From NCBI GenBank assembly GCA_963680875.1, contig OY804588.1:60400369-60464368 (forward strand): a stretch of DNA of 64,000 bases. Direction: 5' to 3'. The stretch comes from Bathymodiolus brooksi. Lineage: Eukaryota; Mollusca; Bivalvia; Mytilida; Modiolidae. Below the pieces are notes generated by a model. It was not told where the DNA came from and did no database searches. It was given only the letters and a program-made list of their open reading frames with translations. The number at the start of each line of letters is the position of its first letter. The stretch's first letter is position 1. A program made the translations under genes and the position numbers. Shown here one piece after another: positions 22,986 through 33,500 of the stretch.

Positions 22986-23577
22986 CTAAGGTCATCTATG
23001 CTTGAGGGAAAAATCTTTATTTAATATGCTTTTGTCAAAGAAGGTACCATTGATATTTCTACAACTATTTGTATTTTTTATTTCCAAGAAATATTTGTAT
23101 TGAAGTACAATGTACCAGTAAGTGACTTGTTTTGAGTACAAGAAAACAACATTTTCTTCCATTTCTAACTACCTTATAGACCCATTTTTTTTATATTGAG
23201 ACTAATACAAATGTATAATTTTTTTTTCTTTTCTTATTTTGATATTGATATTAAAGAATATTATAATGGAAGGTAAAAAATATATTAATTTTGATAAGGA
23301 ATTTAATTGAAATAAAAATTCATGATACTAAAATAAAAATTAATATCCTCACTTAATTGGACCATGTTTAAATCGAAAGAAAATAAATGCTGTTTTTTTT
23401 TCCTTGATACTTTGTGTCTAGTATAAATTATAACAAAAATAAATAAATAAAACAAAACTTTCTTTAATATTTTATTTTTATTCAAATTGCATATTACACC
23501 CATATGGGCCAAGCAATTGCTATACAAAAGCATGCAAACATATAAAAAAAAAAAAAACCCCACAAACATAATATATA
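22986..23577. other. AT-rich non-coding stretch
   Basis: Contains 'aaaactttctttaatatttt' near 23455, a motif that becomes tandem at 24.77-25.1 kb. No gene. Confidence 0.4.
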
Positions 23578-24250
23578 CAGGGGTTAATAAATCCCCTAGC
23601 CCGATGCCCGGGGCTAGTAATTTCCACATTTGGGCTAGCTGAAATAATCAGCTGTATGCCCGACGGGCTAGTAAAAATATATATCGGATATTGACAAACT
23701 TGTCAATATTCGCATATCTACTTATATTCATATATGTTATATGTTGTTTAATCAGCAGCAATGTTTTATTTATTCAATCGCTAGTTTTTTGTCGAAATTG
23801 AGAGCAAAGAAGGTAGGAAAACTGCGTATTCTCGTCATAAAACAGCTTCAACAAATGACGGCTTACCGGAAATTTCGAAAATGAAATATCGGATTCCGGA
23901 ACCGGGAACGACTATTTCCGGTTTTGCCGATAGTAAAAAAAAAATAAAATTTAATGCCGAGTACCCTAGATTTTTTTGACATGTGACCATAAACACACAT
24001 ATTATTTTTTGGCTGTACAGTGACCTGAACTGTGGAAAATAAGTGAAAATAAAACGCAATACCAGATCTGAAAAGAAAGATAGTTAAACTAATACACATT
24101 GTACATGTTGTACAAGGGTTCAAGTCTGCAAGTCAGATTCATGAAATCACGGTATTGACCAGGACTAGTGGTTCATAGATTCGGGCTAGTAATATTTGGG
24201 AGTATGCTAGCCCTGGGCTAGTGAGGTGGTCCAATATTTTTTAACCCCTG
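23578..24250. mobile_element. hAT-like non-autonomous element, 673 bp
   Basis: The left end 'caggggttaataaat' is inverted at the right end as 'attttttaacccctg', and AT-rich 'atatata' lies on both flanks. Just inside each end, 'gggctagt' motifs appear several times ('gcccgacgggctagtaaaa'). A CAGGGG start and an AT-rich duplication of 7-8 bases suit hAT elements. Two overlapping minus-strand frames (74 and 86 residues) have no known domain. Confidence 0.65.
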
Positions 24251-24276
24251 ATATATATGTAAATGTAGGAGAAATC

Positions 24277-24740
24277 TTTGACCGATGTGGACCCTATCGT
24301 CTCAAGTCTAGTGATTGTTTTATGAAGGTGCAAACAACCGATAAAAGATCTGAAGTTGGATTGAGTATGTAATCAAGTTTATTCATGGGTGACATATTAG
24401 TAAAAGAAGGACATTTATTTTCAATAGTATTTATTAGTAAATTTCTTGGTTACTGGTTTAAATGACAATTTAAAAAGAAGTGATATTCATCTTCTAAGAT
24501 ATTACAAGTAGTGCAAAGTCTTTGTTGACGGGGTATATTATTATATCGACCAGTTTCAATTTGCAAACAATGGTCACTTGTCCGAAATTTAGCTATGAGT
24601 TGTCTATTTTTAAAGTTTTTTTCCTGTATCAAATACTCTTCCAAAACAATATCATGTTTTATTTTATTATACAAATAAAGTTTTGAATTAATATTTATAA
24701 CATTAAAATATGCAAAAACTGGTAAAACAATATTTGGAAA
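24277..24740 (-). pseudogene. LINE reverse transcriptase, C-terminal fragment
   Basis: The minus-strand frame at 24674-24450 includes 'RQLIAKFRTSDHCLQIETGR' followed by 'RLCTTCNILEDEYHFFLNC'. This is the conserved tail with a Cys/His cluster found after the reverse transcriptase domain in many animal non-LTR retrotransposons. Coding similarity continues upstream to about 24740 ('SKLYLYNKIK'). After one frameshift near 24445 it continues downstream: a second frame reads 'FTNMSPMNKLDYILNP' to about 24277. The reverse transcriptase and endonuclease domains are missing, as expected for a 5'-truncated copy. The exact clade cannot be assigned from this tail. Confidence 0.75.
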
Positions 24741-25180
24741 AAAAAGAGATAAAAAAATGAATTGAATAAAATCAACTTTCTTTAATATTTAGTTTATAAG
24801 AAAAAAATATGAAAAATGCAAAATTCAATATAAATGACTTAATGCAATTAAAAAAAACCAGCTAATAAATATTAGAAAGATAGAGATAAAAAATAAATTA
24901 AATAAACACAACTTTCTTTAAATATTTGATTTATAATCTAAAATTACGCTATGAAATACCCAAAATTTGACATAATTGTCTTATATGAAAAGCAATTAAA
25001 AAAAGAGCAAAAAAGGTTTAAAGATATTGGGAAAATAATATTTAAAAAATGACTTTCTTTAATATTTAATTTATAAGAACAAAATATGAAAAACCCAAAA
25101 TTCGACATAATTGACAAAAATGGAATGTAATTAAAAAAAAGAGCAAAAATAAAAAAGTTAAAATATTGTGAAAAAAAAAG
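24720..25180. repeat. Degenerate tandem repeat, about 138-bp period
   Basis: 'aactttctttaatatttag' followed by 'ttataagaa' recurs near 24773, 24910 and 25050, with 'aaaattcgacataattg' in between. The sequence is extremely AT-rich. A minus-strand 94-residue frame is low complexity. Confidence 0.7.
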
Positions 25181-25189
25181 ATAAACCGT

Positions 25190-25210
25190 TTTATATATAT
25201 ATATATATAA
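25190..25210. repeat. Short (TA)n run
   Basis: About nine TA dinucleotides next to the 138-bp repeats. Confidence 0.8.
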
Positions 25211-25289
25211 ACGTCTAAAATGTAGCACAACAACACCAAAAAAAGATGTTGAAATAAAACAAAAATAACTATAAGTCTACAAAAAGACT

Positions 25290-26030
25290 ATAATTATAAT
25301 CAAGTTGATGGATATTTCGCTTGACCGACAAGCTTCATCAGCCTCTGTAATCTGATTTGAAAAATTGTCACGTGACCATCAGTTATCGTGACGTAATTCT
25401 CTTTCCAACTTGGATTGTGGTCAATGATATAAATTTTGGATCTGACAAAGTCATCCAATGAGTGCCCCAGCGACACAAAGTGTTGACTCATGGGAAAAGA
25501 GCGTCTTTTTTGTAAGGTCACTTCTGTGTCCATTCTTTCTTTTGTTGAATGGTTGGACACTTTCTCCTATGTATTGCTACCCGCAGACGTGACAGTCAAG
25601 GAGGTAAACCACATTAGGTGTTTTGCAATTGACATTGCAAAAGATCTTATACTCCTTTCCTGTCGTCTTGTTATGGAACACTTGTGCGTGTTGCAATTGG
25701 AGACAGCACTTGCAATGCTTGTCACCACATGGTTTACACTGGCCGACAGTCGATGAAGGTCTAGATTCAGCAGCTCTGACCAGTGTATCCTTAATACTTT
25801 TAGGTCGCCAGAACGCTACAACGGGTGGTTCAGGGAACAACTTGGTCAGCGTTTCACTTTTTTCAATTTCTGTTCAATGATGATGGACAATGCCTGAAAT
25901 TTTCTCTAAAAGAGGGATGGTAAGTGAGAACAAGGGGAACCCGTTTGTTGGATCTTTTTTTCTTTGTACTCCAGGAGGTCATTTCTGTCAATTTCACTGG
26001 CCTTTGAAAATCCACTCTCTATAACTTTGT
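25290..26030 (-). pseudogene. Penelope-like retroelement, 3' part with GIY-YIG nuclease, broken
   Basis: The minus strand encodes the C-terminal part of a Penelope-like polyprotein. First comes the end of the reverse transcriptase ('RVPLVLTYHPSF' near 25930-25895; then, after a frame break, 'FPEPPVVAFWRPKSIKDTLV'). Next is the cysteine-rich linker ('CKPCGDKHCKCC'), then 'NVVYLLDCHVCG', which starts the GIY-YIG endonuclease. An in-frame TAG at 25577-25579 interrupts it. 'QYIGES', the YIG half of the motif, follows directly. After a further frameshift come 'MSQHFVSLGHSLDDF' and 'IYIIDHNPSWKENY', which are the nuclease's later conserved blocks. Active copies use this nuclease to nick target DNA. 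This one has at least two frameshifts and one stop, and the N-terminal reverse transcriptase is not found, so it is dead. The 3' side carries a hammerhead-like motif. Confidence 0.87.
25315..25341 (-). ncRNA. Hammerhead-ribozyme-like motif of the Penelope-like element
   Basis: The minus strand reads 'ctgatga', then 'a', then the stem 'gcttg'-'tcggt'-'caagc', then 'gaaa'. The two conserved boxes and a five-pair helix II match a hammerhead core. However, there is one extra A before the helix, and helices I and III are not clear. Penelope-like elements are known to carry hammerhead motifs. Activity of this one is doubtful. Confidence 0.4.
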
Positions 26031-26149
26031 CATTATATATACTTCATGACAGTTATATTTCTTTTGCTCTTTGTACTTTAATAAGAGGCTATCAAGATAA
26101 TATGAAGATTTACAATCATATACAGTTTCCTGAACACTTAATTTTTTAT

Positions 26150-26151
<2 letters not shown>

Positions 26152-26208
<57 letters not shown>
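26152..26208. repeat. (TA)n microsatellite
   Basis: Nearly 30 uninterrupted TA dinucleotides. It creates a stretch of alternating Ile-Tyr in a 126-residue frame that is not a gene. Confidence 0.95.
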
Positions 26209-26211
<3 letters not shown>

Positions 26212-26888
26212 TCTTTGTGAAAAAATTCTTACTTTTCAACAAAGTGTTATAAGATTCTATCAGTGTTACTTTGTAATGAAATATGTTTGTATAAGATTGG
26301 TGCGATTAAAAAAAAATGGAGGGAAAATATTAAAAAATTCATAAGAGCTATTTGTTTTAATGTTTATTTCTGATTGGAAACCTTAGAACTGTTTTCCTTT
26401 GAAGCTGTGAAACTTATCATATTCTTGTGTCAATATCGAAACAAAGCATCTTTGGCATTAACATGAAATGATATACAATAATTATTTGTGATTTACAAGC
26501 TGACATCTGCTTATAATCAAAAGGGGGCAGTACCTCTGCGTGTTTTATGATAATAAATTTTGTATAATTGTATCAGGTGTTAGACATAAAAATACATGTG
26601 CTTTCAAGAACCCAAATGAACCTATTTTTTATGGCCCACTCAAAATTTGGTAATTTCAATTTAAAAAAAAATAGTGGCCTTCAAACTCTTCAAAGATCAA
26701 TAAATTTTGCCAATTATCATAAAAAACAATATTTTACTGTTTTACATACAATTGTACTTTTTTAATTGGTTTACAGAAATATGTGTTTTTAATTGATTTA
26801 ATGCAATTAAAAGTTTGCCTTTTAAGAAAATTGAAAATATTGTTTAGATATCTAATTTAGAACTCTTGTTTCTCCAGAGATAATAGAG
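26209..26888. other. AT-rich non-coding stretch
   Basis: No recognisable feature. The short frame at 26568-26765 has no motif. Confidence 0.45.
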
Positions 26889-27085
26889 GCCATCATAGTC
26901 AGGATCGTATGGTAGTTGGATTTACACAAAAAACTACCTATACAAATCGGTGTCTATCACCACTAACATTGTGAGTTCGAACCCCGATGATGGCGAGGTG
27001 TACTAGATACAACATGGTGGTTTTCTCCAGGTACTCCGGTTTCCTCCACCAATAAAACTTGCTGTTATGATATAGCTGAAATACC
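26889..27085 (+). mobile_element. SINE family A, internally shortened
   Basis: Head 'cgtatggtagttggattta', B-box 'gtgagttcgaaccccg', then a deletion joins 'gatacaacat' to 'ggtggttttctccagg'. The tail ends early after 'atagctgaaata'. Confidence 0.8.
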
Positions 27086-27166
27086 TAAATCAAACCTCTG
27101 ATGAAACTAGAAATATTTTTTAATTTTTAGATTTCTAATCTAGGATTTGATATGATTTGATTTTTT

Positions 27167-27296
27167 GTGTTTTAACGCCACTTTCAGCAATATTTCAGTT
27201 ATATCATGGCAACCAGTACCTGGAGAGAACCACCGACCATGGGCAAGCAACTGGTAAACTTTATCACCTGCGGCTGCGAGTCGAGTACACCCTTTT
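27167..27296 (-). mobile_element. SINE family B, 3' half (split copy)
   Basis: On the plus strand the inverted tail 'gccactttcagcaatatttc' leads to 'gagagaaccaccgaccatgg' and 'tgcgagtcgagtacaccc'. The 5' half of the same SINE lies at 30154-30262, displaced by the element between them. Confidence 0.85.
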
Positions 27297-27944
27297 TAGC
27301 TCACCTGGCCTTTAGGCCATGTGAGCTATTGTCATCACTTTTCGTCCGTGGTCCGTCCGTCAACATTTCACATTTTAATCTTCTCCTCAGAAACCACTGG
27401 GCCAATTGCAACCAAACTTTGGTGGAATGGTCCTTTGATGGCCCCCTTCCAAAATTGTGTCCGGTGATCCCGACTTCCAACCAAGATGGCCGCCAAGCTA
27501 AAAATAGAAAAAAGGGGGGATGAAATTTTAATTGTCCATTGCTGCTTTAATATATGTCAAAATGAGCTCAAATGTTAACTGCAGCTACATGGCAATGAGT
27601 AGTTTAACATATATTCCGGGTTTTTCTGTGAAATTTTTCTTTCAGCCGATTTATACCGATTATGCAAATTAGGCATATTTTGATAAAAGATCACATTTAA
27701 ATCTTCTTCTCTGAAACTGCTGAACCAAATTAAACCAAACCTGGCAGGGATGGTCCCTTTCAAAATTGTGTCCGACAGCCCCGCCCTCCATCCAAGATGG
27801 CCACCATTACTAAAAATAGATATTTCTTCAAATGGCCAAAACTGCTTTATTTTAAGCCAGAATGTGCCCAAATTTGAACTGTATAAGCATAATGATGAGC
27901 TTTTTAATATATATTATGGGATTTTTTATGAACTTTGCAGAGCT

Positions 27945-28920
27945 CCAGATAAGCTGCGTATTTGCGTTTTTTGCACTATGAAAACGAGTAAAAACACATG
28001 TATTATCAGATCAGAGTGTACATTTACGCATACATATTCAGGGGTTTCAAAGTGGGCCGGTACCCGGTACTTTTACCCGTCTGAGATCGTGTATAGTACC
28101 GGCAGAAATTACTGAACCCCCCAAAATTAGCGGTGGTGAAAACCACAAGTACGATGGTCGATAGGCTTGTATAATATTTTTCATAAAAAATTAATGATCA
28201 CGTCAATTGCTGAATTCTCGCATTCAAATCAAACAACTGCGTCACGACCAAGTTGATGGGATATTCCCTGTTTTAAAAATAACTTTACCTTAGAATCGTA
28301 AATAGCAGTTTGCGCATGCGGTAAATAGATATGTTTTCGCCCCAATATCTTTTCATCCTTGTGTAAAGCTCGGACCGGAACAAAGCTGACATCATTTCAA
28401 AATAAAAAAATGACCGATTACAAATTATGTTCAAACACAATTTAGTGTAATCTTCAGTAATGTAAGTATGATCATTATGTATTATGAATATATGACTACA
28501 CAATATTTTGTGCGATTTGTTTTATCCATTTAAAACCCAGGTTCGAATCATTCTGGGGCGTACTGTCTTGTTGCTTAACTCCGTCCATATTGTTTAACTT
28601 CCGGTATCCAAAAATAAAAACCTATGGTTAATTTATTTACATATTTTGACGGGGCCCTACCGCGGTTGTTCACAGAAATGAAAGTATGCTGAAAAACATT
28701 TTTAAAAGGGGGTACAAGGAGATAAGGGATAGAAAATTACTAGAAATCTTGAAAAAGGATTTGACATGGCTCAAATACGAATTACATTGTAATGTCAAAA
28801 CGCCGGCCCCACTTTTTTTTCCAAAATAATTTATGGTCTTCACTCTTGGTGAAATCTGAACTCTAAAGTTAATGAGATTTTTCTTTCAAAAACACTTAAT
28901 GTTTTGCAGTCTCTGAAGTA
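27945..28920. other. Probable unidentified insertion(s) inside the Helentron-like element
   Basis: The element's text stops after 'gggattttttatgaacttt' (about 27940) and a duplicate of its preceding segment resumes at 28930 ('actaaaaatagaaatttctt'). Between them lie 'caggggtttcaaagtgggcc' (28031) and a ggtacc-rich piece, which have hAT-like looks, and unplaced sequence. I could not define ends. Confidence 0.4.
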
Positions 28921-29122
28921 CATTTTTTGGTCCGCTGTTACTAAAAATAGAAATTTCTTCAAATGGCCAAAACTGCTCTATTTTAAGCCAGAATGTGCCC
29001 AAATTTGAACTGTTAAAGCATAATGATGAGCTTTTAAACATATATTACGGGATTTTTTATGAACTTTGAACTTTTGCCGATTTTGACCGATTATGCATAT
29101 TAGAAAAAAGGGGGGATGAAAT

Positions 29123-30085
29123 TTAAAAAAAATTCTTCTCCTCTGAAACTACTGAGCCAATCTCAACCAAACTTTGCTGAAATGATTCTTGGGTGGTCCT
29201 CTTCCAAAACTGTGTCCGGCATTTCAGAACTTCGACCAATATGGCCGCCACAGCCAAACTTAATTTAACATGGGACCCTATGGGAAATTCCCATAAAAAT
29301 CTTCTTTTCTGAAACCATTTGCTCAATAAGAATAAAATTTTGATGAAATAGTCATTGGATGGTTCTCTTCCAAAAATATGTCCGGCGGTTTGGCCCTTTG
29401 ACCAAGATGACCCCCACAGCCGAACTTAGCTTAACATAGGACCCTATGGGAAATTCACATAAAAATCTTCTCCTCTGAAACTACTGAGCCAATCTCAACC
29501 AAACTTTGCTGAAATGATCCTTGGGTGGTCCCCTTCCAAAATTGTGTTCGGCATTTCATACCTCCAACCAAGATGGCCACCACAGCCGACCTTAATTTAA
29601 CATAGGACCCTATGGGAAATTCCCATAAAAATCTTCTTGTCTGAAACCATTTGCTCAATAAGAACAAAATTTTGATGAAATAGTCATTGGATGGTTATCT
29701 TCCAAAAATGTGTCCGACGGTTCGGCCCTTCGAACATGATGGCCCCCACAGCCAAACTTAGCTCCATAGGACCCTATGGGAAATTCACATAAAAATCTTC
29801 TTGTCTGGAACCTTTGAGTTGCTCAATTGGAACCAAACTTTGATGAAATAGCCATTGGATGGTCCTCTTCCAAAATTGTGTCTGGTGGTCCCGCCCTCTG
29901 ACCAAGATGGCTGCACAGCTGTACTTAGTTTAACATAGGACCCTATGGGAAATTCACATAAAAACCATCTTGTCTGGAACCAGTAGCTCAATTAGAACCA
30001 AACTTTGATGGAATAGTCATTGGATGGTTCTCTTCCAAAATTGTGTCCGGCAGTCGTGCTCTCCCACCAAGATGGCTGCCGCAGT
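29123..30085. repeat. Six units of about 165 bp inside the Helentron-like element
   Basis: Units start near 29128, 29293, 29459, 29625, 29789 and 29958 at 'aaaaatcttct'. Each contains 'ccaaaattgtgtccgg', 'accaagatggc' and 'ataggaccctatgggaaatt'. Two versions alternate: 'cctctgaaactactgagcc' and 'tgtctgaaaccatttgctc'. Confidence 0.85.
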
Positions 30086-30153
30086 GCAGTTGCGTTGTTA
30101 TTAAAAGCAGCTTTGATCCAGGTGAGCGATTACAGGCTCCTGGGAGCCTCTGG

Positions 30154-30262
30154 TTTGTAAATTACAAAGCTGGGCGCGAACCCATGCTGTATTGGTGATG
30201 GGCTTGTATGAGTTGTTAGGTAATCCAATTACCTAACTCATTGAGCCAACCAGGCCCTCTCT
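30154..30262 (-). mobile_element. SINE family B, 5' half (split copy)
   Basis: The plus strand shows the complement of the tRNA-like head: 'gcgcgaacccatgctgtatt', 'cttgtatgagttgttaggta' and 'ctcattgagccaaccaggcc'. It abuts the Helentron-like element at 'gtttgtaaattac', exactly where the 3' half at 27296 breaks off. Confidence 0.85.
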
Positions 30263-30282
30263 AATTTAGGACTCTGTCTGTC

Positions 30283-30475
30283 CAGAGATAATATTTGAAC
30301 AGAAATCCCCTCTTTATGAGGACATCTCTTGTTCAATTGTAAAAAAGTGGCCTTATATGAAAGGTGGTCTCTCTTGAAGGGGACAATTTAGTAGTACATG
30401 TATTTTACTATCTCAATGCATCTGTAATTTCTCATGATAAGAAGGGTGACCTTTGGTTGAAGTAGCCTTACTAGA
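30283..30475 (+). mobile_element. MITE family shared with 5.3 and 60.2 kb
   Basis: 'gtggccttatatgaaaggtg', 'gaaggggacaatttagtagt', 'actatctcaatgcatctgta' and 'gacctttggttgaagtagcc' match 60195-60365 (minus) in order. The termini are not defined here. Confidence 0.55.
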
Positions 30476-30586
30476 CAACTGCAATGATGTGTTTGCTTTA
30501 AATTACTTTCGGCTGTTTCCTCATGAGAACGTTTCCCAGTTTTCCTAAAAAATGACGTTATATATATCTTCCCAATTAGACAAGTA

Positions 30587-33500
30587 CAGTAAAACCTGTC
30601 TAAACCAAACCCCTTTGGGAATAAGAAATTTGTTCAGTTTAGACAGGTATTTGGTTTACACCGGTTCAAATTACATAGACATTTAGTAGATGGGACTGTA
30701 AAGTCTGTCTGGTTTAGGCAGGTTTTCAGTTTACTCAGGGTTCAGTTTAGGCAGGTTTTCAGTTTACTCAGGGTTTGGTTTAGGCAGGTTTTCACTTTAC
30801 TCAGGGTTCGGTTTAGACAGGTTTTCACTTTACTCGGGGTTCGGTTTAGACAGGTTTTCAGTTTACTCAGCGTTCGGTTTAGACAGGTTTTCAGTTTACT
30901 CAGGGTTTGGTTTAGACAGGTTTTCAGTTTACTCAGGGTTTGGTTTAGACAGGTTTTCAGTTTACTCAGGGTTTGGTTTAGGCAGGTTTTCAGTTTACTC
31001 AGGGTTTGGTTTAGGCAGGTTTTCAGTTTACTCAGGGTTTGGTTTAGGCAGGTTTTCAGTTTACTCAGGGTTCGGTTTAGACAGGTTTTCAGTTTACTCA
31101 AGGTTCGGTTTAGGCAGGTTTTCAGTTTACTCAGGGTTCGGTTTAGGCAGGTTTTCAGTTTACTCAGGGTTCGGTTTAGACAGGTTTTCAGTTTACTCAG
31201 GGTTCGGTTTAGACAGGTTTTCAGTTTAATCAGGGTTCGGTTTAGACAGGTTTTCAGCTTACTCAGGGTTTGATTTAGACAGGTTTTCAGTTTACTCAGG
31301 GTTTGGTTTAGACAGGTTTTCAGTTTACTCAGGGTTTGGTTTAGGCAGGTTTTCAGTTTACTCAAGGTTTGGTTTAGGCAGGTTTTCAGTTTACTCAGGG
31401 TTCGGTTTAGACAGGTTTTCAGTTTACTCAGGGTTCGGTTTAGGCAGGTTTTCAGTTTACTCGGGGTTTGGTTTAGGCAGGTTTTCAGTTTACTCAGGGT
31501 TCGGTTTAGACAGGTTTTCAGTTTACTCAAGGTTTGGTTTAGACAGGTTTTCAGTTTACTCAGGGTTTGGTTTAGACAGGTTTTCAGTTTACTCAAGGTT
31601 CGGTTTAGGCAGGTTTTCAGTTTACTCAGGGTTTGGTTTAGGCAGGTTTTCAGTTTACTCAGGGTTTGGTTTAGACAGGTTTTCAGTTTACTCAAGGTTC
31701 GGTTTAGACAGGTTTTCAGTTTACTCAGGGTTCGGTTTAGACAGGTTTTCAGTTTAATCAGGGTTCGGTTTAGACAGGTTTTCAGCTTACTCAGGGTTTG
31801 ATTTAGACAGGTTTTCAGTTTACTCAGGGTTTGGTTTAGAGAGGTTTTCAGTTTACTCAGGGTTTGGTTTAAGCAGGTTTTCAGTTTACTCAGGGTTTGG
31901 TTTAGGCAGGTTTTCAGTTTACTCAGGGTTCGGTTTAGACAGGTTTTCAGTTTACTCAGGGTTCGGTTTAGACAGGTTTTCAGTTTACTCAGGGTTCGGT
32001 TTAGACAGGTTTTCAGTTTAATCAGGGTTCGGTTTAGACAGGTTTTCAGCTTACTCAGGGTTTTATTTAGACAGGTTTTCAGTTTACTCAGGGTTTGGTT
32101 TAGACAGGTTTTCAGTTTACTCAGGGTTTGGTTGGGTTTGGTTTAGGCAGGTTTTCAGTTTACTCAAGGTTTGGTTTAGGCAGGTTTTCAGTTTACTCAG
32201 GGTTCGGTTTAGACAGGTTTTCAGTTTACTCAGGGTTTGGTTTAGACAGGTTTTCAGTTTACTCAAGGTTCGGTTTAGGCAGGTTTTCAGTTTACTCAGG
32301 GTTTGGTTTAGGCAGGTTTTCAGTTTACTCAGGGTTTGGTTTAGACAGGTTTTCAGTTTACTCAAGGTTCGGTTTAGACAGGTTTTCAGTTTACTCAGGG
32401 TTCGGTTTAGACAGGTTTTCAGTTTAATTAGGGTTTGGTTTAGACAGGTTTTCAGCTTACTCAGGGTTTGATTTAGACAGGTTTTCAGTTTACTCAGGGT
32501 TTGGTTTAGACAGGTTTTCAGTTTACTCAGGGTTTGGTTTAGGCAGGTTTTCAGTTTACTCAGGGTTTGGTTTAGGCAGGTTTTCAGTTTACTCAGGGTT
32601 CGGTTTAGACAGGTTTTCAGTTTACTCAAGGTTTGGTTTAGGCAGGTTTTCAGTTTACTCAGGGTTTGGTTTAGGCAGGTTTTCAGTTTACTCAGGGTTC
32701 GGTTTAGACAGGTTTTCAGTTTACTCAAGGTTCGGTTTAGGCAGGTTTTCAGTTTACTCAAGGTTTGGTTTAGACAGGTTTTCAGTTTACTCAGGGTTTG
32801 GTTTAGACAGGTTTTCAGTTTACTCAGGGTTTGGTTGGGTTTGGTTTAGGCAGGTTTTCAGTTTACTCAAGGTTTGGTTTAGGCAGGTTTTCAGTTTACT
32901 CAGGGTTTGGTTTAGACAGGTTTTCAGTTTACTCAGGGTTTGGTTTAGACAGGTTTTCAGTTTACTCAAGGTTCGGTTTAGGCAGGTTTTCAGTTTACTC
33001 AGGGTTTGGTTTAGGCAGGTTTTCAGTTTACTCAGGGTTTGGTTTAGACAGGTTTTCAGTTTACTCAAGGTTCGGTTTAGACAGGTTTTCAGTTTACTCA
33101 GGGTTCGGTTTAGACAGGTTTTCAGTTTAATTAGGGTTTGGTTTAGACAGGTTTTCAGCTTACTCAGGGTTTGATTTAGACAGGTTTTCAGTTTACTCAG
33201 GGTTTGGTTTAGACAGGTTTTCAGTTTACTCAGGGTTTGGTTTAGGCAGGTTTTCAGTTTACTCAGGGTTTGGTTTAGGCAGGTTTTCAGTTTACTCAGG
33301 GTTCGGTTTAGACAGGTTTTCAGTTTACTCAAGGTTTGGTTTAGGCAGGTTTTCAGTTTACTCAGGGTTTGGTTTAGGCAGGTTTTCAGTTTACTCAGGG
33401 TTCGGTTTAGACAGGTTTTCAGTTTACTCAAGGTTCGGTTTAGGCAGGTTTTCAGTTTACTCAAGGTTTGGTTTAGACAGGTTTTCAGTTTACTCAAGGT

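Larger units (their letters stand above)
27297..30153 (+). mobile_element. Helentron-like (HINE-type) non-autonomous element, about 2.85 kb
   Basis: It begins 'agctcacctggcctttaggcc' minus its last base, with a short hairpin ('ggcctttaggcc'). It ends 'ggtgagcgattacaggctcc' followed by the hairpin complement 'gggagcc' and 'tctgg'. The interrupted SINE shows it entered a run of T. T|T insertion, short inverted ends and a 3' hairpin fit Helentron-derived elements. The interior starts with 'cgtccgtggtccgtccgtc', then repeats 'tcttctcctctgaaac' blocks. From 29123 to 30085 six units of about 165 bp follow. It encodes no protein: minus-strand frames of 67-70 residues just read the 165-bp units. A further insertion may occupy about 27945-28920. 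Confidence 0.7.

Noticed and set aside
25490..25880. Plus-strand frames of 85-88 residues
   Set aside because: They are antisense shadows of the Penelope-like coding sequence on the minus strand.
25964..26344. 126-residue plus-strand protein
   Set aside because: It consists largely of Ile-Tyr repeats from the (TA)n run and has no domain.
30742..31695. 317-residue repeat protein
   Set aside because: It is an open frame forced by the 33-bp period, with equally long frames on the other strand.
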